Positions 1 to 7,049 of a stretch of 8,003 bases of DNA are shown here, in pieces. The notes beneath the pieces were generated by a model, which saw only the letters and a list, made by a program, of their open reading frames with translations, was not told the DNA's origin and did no database searches. How positions within the stretch are numbered: position 1 is the first letter of the stretch; every line of letters begins with the position of its first letter. Made by a program: the position numbers and the translations under genes. Where the stretch lies: contig JAFZLP010000085.1 of the NCBI GenBank assembly GCA_017551405.1, positions 1-8,003 of the forward strand, read 5' to 3'. This DNA is from Bacteroidales bacterium (GTDB taxonomy: Bacteria > Bacteroidota > Bacteroidia > Bacteroidales > UBA932).

Positions 1-924
1 ATGGTTGAAGGCCAGGTCCTTCAGGGCTCCGCGGTATTTCTCGGTGCCTTCGCAGTGGCAGTATTCGGTGAGTGCGCAGGATTCGCCGCCCATTATGGTG
101 TACAGGGTCTCCGAACCCCAGTAGTTGCGCTCGTTGGTGCTGTTGAAGGTGCCTACGTCGTTGGAGCTTGAAACATAGCAGTCGTTGTGGCCGCCCAAGC
201 GGGCCTGCGGTGTAGGCTGGTGGGCCGTGGCCCTGGTTATGGTGTCGGCTTTGGTGAAGCCGTAAAGTTTCATCTTGTAATACGGGGTGCGGAGTTCTAT
301 CTGCCTGTCGGCGGGAACCGCATCCAGCAGTGCGTCCGTGAGTTCCTTCCTGGACGCCAGGGAAGTAAAGTTTTCGGTGTAGTACCACTCGCCCCAGCTT
401 CCGATGAATCCTGCCTGGACGACCATTATGACGTCGGCATATTCCTGGATGAGGGGTTTGACCTGGGCAACGTGCCGGAGGACCTGCTCCGGGGTGGCAT
501 CCCAGGGTTTGTCTTTTTCGTCCATTCCGTTCGAGTAGCAGAAACGGAGGATGCACTTGACTCCGCCTTCGCGCAGCGACGCGAATTTGGCGCGTATCGT
601 TGCGAGATAGTCGTCGGCGATGTCGCAGTTTACATAGTCCGTGAGATAGAATTCCAGCAGGAAAAGGGTACGGGCCTGCAGCCTGGCGGATTTCATGCTG
701 GACTCTGCAACTCCCTTGCCGTCGGCGGAATTGACAGCGACAGCGCTGTAGAAGCCCCTTTCCGGGTTGGGGAAAATCTCGTCGGAAGCGGTATAGACCA
801 AAGTGTCCGCCTTTACTTCATCGATGGGGTCCGGTGGTATGACAACGGGCGTTTCTTCGCAGGCGCAAAAGGCCAGGAACGGGAGGAGCGCTGCGAAGAG
901 CGGGATATTGCTGATTCTTTTCAC
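1..924 (-). CDS. DUF4874/DUF4832-type lipoprotein, C-terminus cut off by window edge
   Basis: 308 residues are visible; the reading frame is still open at base 1. The GTG start is chosen because it begins a lipoprotein signal (KR, hydrophobic stretch 7-21, Cys22 followed by Glu-Glu). No in-frame ATG precedes it, an in-frame TGA sits at 996-994, and the next in-frame Met is residue 77. Cys20 is a less likely lipidation site. The acidic pair after Cys22 resembles the Bacteroidota surface-export signal. The mature part carries NPERGFY at 53-59, QAGFIGSWGEWYY at 170-182 and RLGGHNDCYVSS at 242-253. From memory these mark the DUF4874 domain followed by DUF4832, a pair of unassigned function often thought to be glycosidase-like. 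Glu179 in the WGEW motif is a candidate catalytic or ligand residue (inference). It follows the hairpin after the Big2/CBM9 lipoprotein gene and may be the locus's envelope enzyme or another binding protein. The family call is fairly secure; the activity is unknown. Confidence 0.75.
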   Translation of the reverse strand, partial: MKRISNIPLFAALLPFLAFCACEETPVVIPPDPIDEVKADTLVYTASDEIFPNPERGFYSAVAVNSADGKGVAESSMKSARLQARTLFLLEFYLTDYVNCDIADDYLATIRAKFASLREGGVKCILRFCYSNGMDEKDKPWDATPEQVLRHVAQVKPLIQEYADVIMVVQAGFIGSWGEWYYTENFTSLASRKELTDALLDAVPADRQIELRTPYYKMKLYGFTKADTITRATAHQPTPQARLGGHNDCYVSSSNDVGTFNSTNERNYWGSETLYTIMGGESCALTEYCHCEGTEKYRGALKDLAFNH

Positions 925-936
925 GTTTTTATTTTT

Positions 937-979
937 TAAAAGCCATAGGCAGGCCCCTTGACAGGGGCACCGCCTATGG
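937..979 (-). terminator. GC-rich hairpin with short T run, terminator or attenuator
   Basis: Read on the minus strand, CCATAGGC (979-972) pairs perfectly with GCCTATGG (950-943). Inside it GCCCCT (968-963) pairs with AGGGGC (958-953) around a GTCA loop, with a small unpaired bulge between the two helices. CTTTT follows directly at 942-938, then A residues. The stem lies 22 bases after the stop of the Big2/CBM9 lipoprotein gene. The T run is short, so termination may be partial. Only 18 bases separate the stem from the next GTG start, too few for a separate full promoter, so the downstream gene probably depends on read-through. A role in protecting the mRNA 3' end is an alternative. Confidence 0.6.
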
Positions 980-1001
980 GATAAAGTTAACAGTCAAGCG
1001 A

Positions 1002-1973
1002 TTACTTCCAGGTGACAACCTTCAGTGACGGCATTATGCCGGAAGCGTTGTCCTCGCTGGGAGCGGCATTCGGGAGAATACCGACGGAATCCCAGCTCTG
1101 CTGGATGTCGAAACCGATGGAGAACTCGTCGGCGATCGGGAAGCCGAAAGCGTCGAAGGAAGCGCGGGTGAGAGAGAACTCGTACTTGCCGTCTACGCCA
1201 GCGCCGTCGGACTCAACCTCACCGGCATCGTTCCATGACCAGCCGGAGCCGTTGGGATCGCCAGCCCAGGAGAATGCCCAGGGGCTGTAGGGACCCATTA
1301 CGCCGCCATCATAGAGGAAGCCCTCGAGGAGGATGTCGGTGCAGGCGTCGGAGAACTGATCTGCGAAGCCGCCGGTGCTTTCATCGCCGTCGGTGTTGAT
1401 GTAGCAGTGGAAGGGAACGTGCTCTACGTCAGCCTCATAGGTGATCTGATCGGTATCCCACTCGATGTAGACATAGACCTTCTCAGCGTTTGCGAAGACC
1501 TTGCAGTGGGTAAGAGCCGGATGGGTAGCTTCCTCATCGCCATAGGTCTGGGAGAAGGAGCCTTCGGGAAGTTCAGCCCAGTCGGAGAAGTCACCGTCGA
1601 TGGTGATGTTAGCGGTGGGAGCGGGAGGAGTCGGAGGAAGTTCTTCGTTTACGGTAACCTTGATGGTCTTCTCGGCAGCGGTGAACTTGCCTTCAACGGC
1701 AGCGACCTTGAGGGTAATGTTAGCGGTACCCTTGGCGACACCGGTAACCTCACCGGCGCCGGACACGGTTGCAATTGCAGTGTTGTCGCAAGCGTAGGTG
1801 ATAGCGGCGGAAGAGTTGGTGGTAGCACCGATGGAAACGGTCTTGCCAACGTCTACCGTAACGTCATTTGCGGTGATGGTCGCGGTAGTGGGGATCACTT
1901 CGGGCTCTTTCTCCTTACAGGAGACGAAGCCGAACATGGCAGCAACTGCCAGCAGAGTCAATACTTTTTTCAT
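1002..1973 (-). CDS. Surface glycan-binding lipoprotein with Big2-type and CBM9-like domains
   Basis: 323 residues, complete. The signal is KK, a hydrophobic segment, then lipobox FVSC with Cys19 followed by KEKEPE, as in surface-exported Bacteroidota lipoproteins. Residues about 30-109 look like a bacterial Ig-like (Big2) domain, with NTAIATVSGAGEVTGVAKGT at 64-83 matching the usual pattern. A proline linker (PPTPPAPT, 113-120) leads to a C-terminal domain of about 200 residues. That domain opens with ITIDGDFSDW (123-132), typical of CBM9-like carbohydrate-binding folds, and includes an acidic NTDGDES loop (193-199) that could bind calcium, plus a run of exposed-looking Trp residues (232, 236, 245, 247). 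It follows susD by 44 bases, the position of susE/susF or SGBP-B genes, so the inferred role is holding glycan at the cell surface for the SusC/D transporter. It lacks any visible catalytic motif. The ligand is unknown. Confidence 0.8.
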   Translation of the reverse strand: MKKVLTLLAVAAMFGFVSCKEKEPEVIPTTATITANDVTVDVGKTVSIGATTNSSAAITYACDNTAIATVSGAGEVTGVAKGTANITLKVAAVEGKFTAAEKTIKVTVNEELPPTPPAPTANITIDGDFSDWAELPEGSFSQTYGDEEATHPALTHCKVFANAEKVYVYIEWDTDQITYEADVEHVPFHCYINTDGDESTGGFADQFSDACTDILLEGFLYDGGVMGPYSPWAFSWAGDPNGSGWSWNDAGEVESDGAGVDGKYEFSLTRASFDAFGFPIADEFSIGFDIQQSWDSVGILPNAAPSEDNASGIMPSLKVVTWK

Positions 1974-2017
1974 AATGCATTAATTAAAAATAGTGGGTTT
2001 ATAAAAAATGTTGTTTG
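1974..2017 (-). other. AT-rich gap between the susD-like gene and the surface lipoprotein gene
   Basis: This 44-base gap holds only 9 G/C bases, in sharp contrast with the GC-rich genes on both sides. It has no stem-loop I can support and no Shine-Dalgarno sequence. Unstructured AT-rich leaders are the usual translation-initiation context in Bacteroidota, so it is most simply an intra-operon leader that helps independent translation of the downstream gene. Confidence 0.4.
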
Positions 2018-3970
2018 TTATCTGGGATTCTGGGGGATGCCGGAGGAATTGATTTCATCCTGCGGGATGAGCACGGCGATCCTGGGATCTCCGGGCTGGA
2101 TAATCTCCCAGGTGTGGTAACCGACATAGCGGCGGTCCATCGGGAGCCTGTTGCGGAACACGTCGAAGAAGCGGTGGCCTTCGAAGCAGAGTTCCATGCG
2201 GCGCTCGTCGAGCACGAGGTCGAGGGTGTTCTTGTAGCCGAGATTCGCTACGTCAGCGGCGGACAGTTCGGGAATGCCCGCCCTGCTGCGGATGACGTTG
2301 ACGTCGGCAAGAGCTTCGGCGTCGCGGCCCTTCTTGGCGAGAGCCTCTGCGCGGTTGAGCACGACTTCACCCCAGCGGAGGAAGACGGGAGAGGTCATCA
2401 TGACCTTGCCGCCCTGGCCGCTGAACTTGGTGTTGTAGTAGCGCATGTAGAAGCCGCCGTTGTCGGTACGGCCGATGGCAGCCTTGTACCTGGCGTTGGC
2501 GTCTGCCTGGGTCTCGGGATACTTCTCGCCGGTGTTGGGGTTGGTCTTCTTCTTGGGAGCGGGCTCCGCGGTGCCGGGACGTACCCAGACGCGCTTCACG
2601 CCTTCGATCTCTTTGCCGGGGAAGTTCGGATCGGAATTGTCTACGTAGTAGATAACCTTGCCGTTTTCGACTTTGCGCTTGGCGACGTGGTCGTAGTACT
2701 TGAATACGGGAATTTCCTTGCCCATGCCGTCGAGCGTGGTGCCGATCTGCTCGCCCTGGGTCTTGAAGTTGACTGAACCGTCCTTGTTGGCCTTGCAGCC
2801 GATGGTGCAGGATGCGGTGCAGTACTCGCCGGAGCCACCGGGAACAGGGAAGACGACGGAGAGATAACCGTCTACGGAAGCCTCCATCTCATCGTAATTC
2901 TTGAGGGGCTTGTATTCCACGCCGGCCTTTTCAGCCTCGGCCTGCGAGCGGGGATCCACCATGCGGAAGTAAGCCTTGAAGCGCTTGTCTTCGGGATAGC
3001 GGCGGAAGAGGTCGATGAGGTCTTCCCTCCAGTAGTGCTCGCCCCAGCCGATACCGTCCTTGATGTACATGGATGCGATGGACGCCTCGCCGTGGTCGAC
3101 GGCCCACTCGTGGGTGTCTTCCAGGCGGATGCACCAGATGGTCTCGGGATGGTCGAAGGTGTGGGTGGGATAGTCGGCGAAATCATAGCCTCCGGTTACG
3201 GAGGAGGGTGCGTGGTCGAGGAGCTCGTTGCACTCGGCTATACATTCGTCGTTCATGCCCATGTACAGGTATACGCGGGCAAGAAGGGCCCTTGCTGCAT
3301 CGAGGGTGACATATGCCTTGCTGCCGCCGGTGCGCTGGGCTTCGCCCTTGACCAGATATTCCTTGGCCTTGATGAGGTCGTCTTTAATCTGGTCGTAGAC
3401 CTCGCCAACGGTAGCGCGGGTGGTGGCGCCGAAGGTGTCGGTGCTGGTGCGCAGCGGAACTCCGGGATTGTCACGCCCGTCGGCATACGGCATGGCGAAG
3501 AGAGTCACCATGTTGAGGTGGGCGAATGCACGGAGGAAGTAGTTCTCGCCGATGAGGTGGCAGAACAGGTCCGAGGTCTCGGGAATATACTCGAGGTTGG
3601 AGTTGGCGGCATAGATGATCTTGTACGCCATCCACCAGGTATAGTAGATGTTCTTGGCAGTATTGTCGTCGGTGTAGCGGTACGGGTTGATGAACGGGTC
3701 TTCGGTAATACCGGAAACCGTCACGTTGTCACCGCGGAGCTCGGACATCTGGAAGTAGTGGCGGACATAGTAGTTGCCGCTTTCTCCGCCGTCCTGGCCC
3801 TTGTAGGCGATCCTGTCCTGGAAATAGGTGTAGATGCCGTCCGTGGTGTAAAGGGGCGCGTCGGGATTCTGTGCCAGCTGTTCTCCCGTCATTGCGTCGG
3901 AAGAATAGAAGTCCATGTTGCAGGAGACCAGCGCCAGGGCTGCAAGCCCTAATACAAATATCTTTTTCAT
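2018..3970 (-). CDS. susD-like: SusD/RagB-family nutrient-binding outer-membrane lipoprotein
   Basis: 650 residues. The start at 3970 (MKKIFVLG) is preferred over an in-frame Met ten codons upstream because it gives a clean lipoprotein signal, lipobox LVSC with Cys17, and avoids overlap with the susC stop. SusD features include an N-terminal helical region with YFLRAFAHLNMVTLFAMPY (144-162), LDAARALLARVYLYM (223-237, TPR-like), PVFLRWGEVVLNRAEALAK (528-546), LDERRMELCFEGHRFFDVFR (587-606), and the C-terminal signature IPQDEINSSGIPQNP (635-649). SusD proteins cap the SusC barrel and bind glycan at the surface. At 650 residues it is longer than the usual 500-580. The excess seems to lie at about 376-505, with three evenly spaced Cys (384, 388, 392) and a Lys/Pro-rich stretch near 470-485. 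The 13-base gap to susC implies co-transcription and a matched pair. Substrate specificity cannot be read from the sequence. Confidence 0.95.
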   Translation of the reverse strand: MKKIFVLGLAALALVSCNMDFYSSDAMTGEQLAQNPDAPLYTTDGIYTYFQDRIAYKGQDGGESGNYYVRHYFQMSELRGDNVTVSGITEDPFINPYRYTDDNTAKNIYYTWWMAYKIIYAANSNLEYIPETSDLFCHLIGENYFLRAFAHLNMVTLFAMPYADGRDNPGVPLRTSTDTFGATTRATVGEVYDQIKDDLIKAKEYLVKGEAQRTGGSKAYVTLDAARALLARVYLYMGMNDECIAECNELLDHAPSSVTGGYDFADYPTHTFDHPETIWCIRLEDTHEWAVDHGEASIASMYIKDGIGWGEHYWREDLIDLFRRYPEDKRFKAYFRMVDPRSQAEAEKAGVEYKPLKNYDEMEASVDGYLSVVFPVPGGSGEYCTASCTIGCKANKDGSVNFKTQGEQIGTTLDGMGKEIPVFKYYDHVAKRKVENGKVIYYVDNSDPNFPGKEIEGVKRVWVRPGTAEPAPKKKTNPNTGEKYPETQADANARYKAAIGRTDNGGFYMRYYNTKFSGQGGKVMMTSPVFLRWGEVVLNRAEALAKKGRDAEALADVNVIRSRAGIPELSAADVANLGYKNTLDLVLDERRMELCFEGHRFFDVFRNRLPMDRRYVGYHTWEIIQPGDPRIAVLIPQDEINSSGIPQNPR

Positions 3971-3983
3971 AAAGCGATCTCTG

Positions 3984-6900
3984 TTAGAAAGTGACATCAA
4001 TGCCCATGGTAACGGTCATAGGAATAGGATAGTTCTGCGTGTACATACCGGCATGATGGTAGGTGTCGGCGTCGAGGCGAACTTCCGGGTCCATACCGGA
4101 GAAGCGGGACAGGGTGAAGATGTTGTCTGCGGATGCGTAGATGCGCAGGCCGGCCATCTTAACCTTCTGGAGGAAAGTCTGGGGCAGGTTGTATGCCAGG
4201 GTGACGTTCCTGAGACGGAAGAAGCTGCCGTCCTCGAGGAAGCGGGACGAGGTGTTCTCGGAGCCGTCCTTACGGCCGTTGACGGGCTTCGGATGGGTGG
4301 CGATGTCGCCGGGGTTCTCCCAGCGGCTCCAGCCGAGACCGTTGTCGATGCTCATCAGGTTCATGCCGATATAAGCACCGTCATGGTCCATGGACTGGCG
4401 GATCTTGTTGTAGATCTTGTTGCCCACCACGAAGTTGCCGTTTGCGCTGAGGGTGAAGCCTTTCAGGCGGAGGGAGGTGTTGAGACCGCCGCTGAACCAC
4501 GGGGAGGCAGAGCCAACCACCTGGGGAGTGGCCTCGCTCCAGTTGTTCACCACGGTGATGCTGGTCACATTGCCGTTTTCGTCGGTTTCGAGTTTTTCCC
4601 ACGTGGGAAGGCCGGTTTCGGGATCGACGCCGAGCCACTTGGGCATGTACCAGGAATAGATGTCCTTGCCTTCGGAGATAATCTGGTTGACTTCGCCGCG
4701 GGTCATGACAATATCCTGATGCTCAGGAAGTTCGAGCACGCGGTTCTGGTTGAAGCCCATGTTGAAGCCGAGGTTCCAGCCGAAGTCCTTGTTGTTGATG
4801 ACGGCACCGTCGATAGCAAGTTCGGCACCCATGTTGCGCACCTTGCCGACATTGTCCATTACGGCATAGAAACCGGAGGACGGCGGCATGGGGGACTGGA
4901 GGAGGATCTTGCTGTTGATGGTGTGGTAGAGGTCGAGGGTGACGTTCCAGTTGTCGCGGAGGGTGGCGTCGAGACCGACGCTGGCCATGTAGGCCTCTTC
5001 CCAACCCAGGTAAGGATTGGCCATGCGCTCCAGGGTACCGGCCTTGGCGCCGTTGTACTGGCCGCTCATGCTGTAAGTTTCCTGGTATGCGAAGTTGGGA
5101 ATGTTGTCGTTACCGGTCTTACCGTAACCTGCACGGAGCTTGAGGAAGGTGAGGAACTCGTTGCCTTCGAGGAATTTCTCGCGGGAGATGATCCAGGCTG
5201 CGGAAGCGCCGGGGAACCAGCCACCGCGGTTCTTGGGACCGAACTTGGAGCTCTCGTCGTAGCGGATGGAAGCCGTTACTATGTATTTACCCATATAGGA
5301 GTACTGTGCCTGTCCGAGAACAGCCCATGAGCGGGAGTGGTAGTCGGAGCCGCTGCCTATCCAGTTGGCGGTGTTGGAGATGGCGCGCTGTCCCTGCGGG
5401 ATGTTGTCGCCGGATACTCCGAGGCTTCGGGCGTACCCTTCGCCGTATTCCCAGCCCACGATGCCGTTGACGTCGTGGTTGCCGAAGGTCTTGTAAAGTT
5501 TGGCGAGGTTGGTGGTGCCCCAGCCGCTCCATTCGGAATTGCTGTTGTCAAGGGCGCCGGAAGTGGAGATGCCTTCAAGCGTGCGGGGGTCGGTATAGTC
5601 TTCCCAGAAGGAGTTGGAAGTGTCGTAGCGGTTCATGGAAGTGATTGTGAGCCAGTCGGTTGCGTTCCAGACGAGCTGGAGGTCTCCGGTGAGGCTGTCA
5701 CCCCAGCCGGCGCCGTAGTTGTACTGGGCCGAGTGGAGGATGTTGCCCGGGTTCTGGGTCCACCATTTTTCACCGTTGTCGGGACGGATGTTGTTTTCCA
5801 TGTACACGTAGTCGGAAGTGTAGTTTCCGTCAGCGTCCATCAGATAGGGAATATCCCACGGCATTGCGTAGTAGGAATACTCCATCATGCGCCAGCCGGC
5901 CTCCGTGCGGTCGTGCGACTTGGCATAGTTCAGACGGAGGGTAAGGGTGAGGCGGTCTGCAATGGGGGCGGACAGGTTCATGCGGGCGGAAGTCTTGCGG
6001 AAACTGGTGCCCACCAGGGTGCCCTGCTCGTTGTAGTGGTCTGCGCTGAGGAAGTAGTTGACCTTGCCCGACTTGCCGGAAACGGAAGTGTAGTAATCCT
6101 GCACCACGCCGGTCTTGAAGCAGTTGTCAAGCCAGTTGAAGTCCTGGTTGAGCAGGGACTCGGGATAGCTCGAAGCAAATGCTCCCGGATCGGTCATGGA
6201 CCTTGTGAACTCATAGAGCTGCTCGGAGTTCATGGGATGGAAACGGCCCATCAGGGCGCGCTTGACACCGCCGCTGGCCTTGAATTCAACATTGGTCTTG
6301 TCCTGCTGGCCGCTCTTGGTGGTGACAACGATGACGCCGCCGGAAGCTGCCGCACCGTAAAGTGCCGTAGCGGAGGCGTCCTTCAGGACGGTGATGGTTT
6401 CGATATCATTCGGGTTGAAACTGCCGCCGGCAACGCCGTCCACGACGTACAGCGGGCCTGCACCTGCGGTGATGGAGCCTGTACCGCGGATGCGGATGTC
6501 GGCGCTCTCACCGGGACGGCCGGAACCGTTCATGACCACAACACCGGCAACCTTGCCCTGAAGCATGTTGCCGACATCGTTGGTGGCGACGTCACGGAGC
6601 TTTTCACCGCTCATGGAAACGACAGAACTGGTGAGCTCCGTCTTTTTCTGGGTGGTGTAACCCAGCACGACCACTTCACTGAGGAGGAGGTCGTCGGGGG
6701 TGAGCTCGATGTTGATCACTGTCTGATTGCCTGCTTCCCTGGTAACGGACTGGTATCCGAGGGAGGAGTAGGTAATGACTGCGTTCTCCGGAACGGAGAT
6801 GACGTAGTTGCCGTCGTAGTCAGTCACAGTGCCGCCGCCTGTCGAGAGCAGCACTCCGGCGCCGATGACGGGCTCCCCGGTGGAGGAGTCGGTAACCTTG

Positions 6901-6989
6901 CCGGTGACGTTGTGCGTCTGGGCTGACATCGTCACTGAGAGCGCCAGCATTGCCAGCACTGTCAGGATTCTGATGGGAGTTAATTTCAT
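3984..6989 (-). CDS. susC-like: SusC/RagA-family TonB-dependent outer-membrane transporter
   Basis: 1001 residues, complete and of normal length. A signal peptide ends near MSAQ (cleavage probably after Ala23). Residues about 27-98 form a CarboxypepD_reg-like domain (VTGKVTDSSTGEPVIGA at 28-44). A TonB-box-like segment SEVVVLGYTTQKKTELT follows at 104-120. The plug is at about 120-230, with IRIRGTGSI (165-173), PLYVVDGV (179-186) and NPNDIETITVLKDASATALYG (192-212), the SusC hallmark. The rest is a 22-strand-type barrel ending in Phe (MGIDVTF). There is no STN domain between signal peptide and CarboxypepD_reg domain, so control by an ECF sigma/anti-sigma pair through this protein is unlikely; another regulator outside the window is expected. 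The role is energised import of oligosaccharides into the periplasm with the SusD-like partner. The import substrate is not evident from the sequence; AgaS upstream hints at amino sugars. Confidence 0.97.
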   Translation of the reverse strand: MKLTPIRILTVLAMLALSVTMSAQTHNVTGKVTDSSTGEPVIGAGVLLSTGGGTVTDYDGNYVISVPENAVITYSSLGYQSVTREAGNQTVINIELTPDDLLLSEVVVLGYTTQKKTELTSSVVSMSGEKLRDVATNDVGNMLQGKVAGVVVMNGSGRPGESADIRIRGTGSITAGAGPLYVVDGVAGGSFNPNDIETITVLKDASATALYGAAASGGVIVVTTKSGQQDKTNVEFKASGGVKRALMGRFHPMNSEQLYEFTRSMTDPGAFASSYPESLLNQDFNWLDNCFKTGVVQDYYTSVSGKSGKVNYFLSADHYNEQGTLVGTSFRKTSARMNLSAPIADRLTLTLRLNYAKSHDRTEAGWRMMEYSYYAMPWDIPYLMDADGNYTSDYVYMENNIRPDNGEKWWTQNPGNILHSAQYNYGAGWGDSLTGDLQLVWNATDWLTITSMNRYDTSNSFWEDYTDPRTLEGISTSGALDNSNSEWSGWGTTNLAKLYKTFGNHDVNGIVGWEYGEGYARSLGVSGDNIPQGQRAISNTANWIGSGSDYHSRSWAVLGQAQYSYMGKYIVTASIRYDESSKFGPKNRGGWFPGASAAWIISREKFLEGNEFLTFLKLRAGYGKTGNDNIPNFAYQETYSMSGQYNGAKAGTLERMANPYLGWEEAYMASVGLDATLRDNWNVTLDLYHTINSKILLQSPMPPSSGFYAVMDNVGKVRNMGAELAIDGAVINNKDFGWNLGFNMGFNQNRVLELPEHQDIVMTRGEVNQIISEGKDIYSWYMPKWLGVDPETGLPTWEKLETDENGNVTSITVVNNWSEATPQVVGSASPWFSGGLNTSLRLKGFTLSANGNFVVGNKIYNKIRQSMDHDGAYIGMNLMSIDNGLGWSRWENPGDIATHPKPVNGRKDGSENTSSRFLEDGSFFRLRNVTLAYNLPQTFLQKVKMAGLRIYASADNIFTLSRFSGMDPEVRLDADTYHHAGMYTQNYPIPMTVTMGIDVTF

Positions 6990-6994
6990 TTGTT

Positions 6995-7031
6995 GTATCG
7001 GTTAGTAATTCAATCAGTGGTTAATCGATAC
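6995..7031. repeat. Imperfect inverted repeat upstream of the susC-like gene
   Basis: The arms GTATCGGTTA (6995-7004) and TAATCGATAC (7022-7031) are complementary at 9 of 10 positions, separated by 17 bases. The repeat occupies most of the 60-base gap between the agaS-like stop and the susC start and ends 5 bases before the start codon. It lacks a T run, so it is not a typical intrinsic terminator. It could be an operator, an mRNA stem influencing susC translation, or a processing site that separates agaS from susCD expression. No clear Bacteroidota promoter (TTG at -33, TAnnTTTG at -7) was seen in the gap. Confidence 0.4.
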
Positions 7032-7049
7032 CGCATATTGGACGCGGAA

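Noticed and set aside
187..939. A 250-codon open frame on the plus strand at the left end
   Set aside because: The minus-strand frame there gives a lipoprotein signal and DUF4874-type motifs; the plus frame runs through the hairpin-proximal leader and has no recognisable features.
1985..1992. TATTTTTA on the minus strand, 7 of 8 like the Bacteroidota -7 element TAnnTTTG
   Set aside because: It has no -33 TTG at the right spacing and would leave a leader of only a few bases before the start at 1973. In an AT-rich gap such a match is expected by chance.
3971..4000. Upstream in-frame Met giving a 660-residue SusD that overlaps the end of susC
   Set aside because: The extra MMSLSNRDRF would precede the signal peptide; the downstream Met gives a standard lipoprotein signal and a normal 13-base intergenic gap.
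3915..5330. A 471-codon open frame on the plus strand opposite susC and the start of susD
   Set aside because: It is antisense to two clear genes, low in complexity (rich in Val, Gly, Glu, Ala) and lacks family motifs.
5337..6926. A 529-codon open frame on the plus strand opposite susC
   Set aside because: The minus strand encodes an unmistakable SusC over the same bases. The plus-strand product has no domain or signal I recognise and reflects scarcity of stops opposite GC-rich codons.
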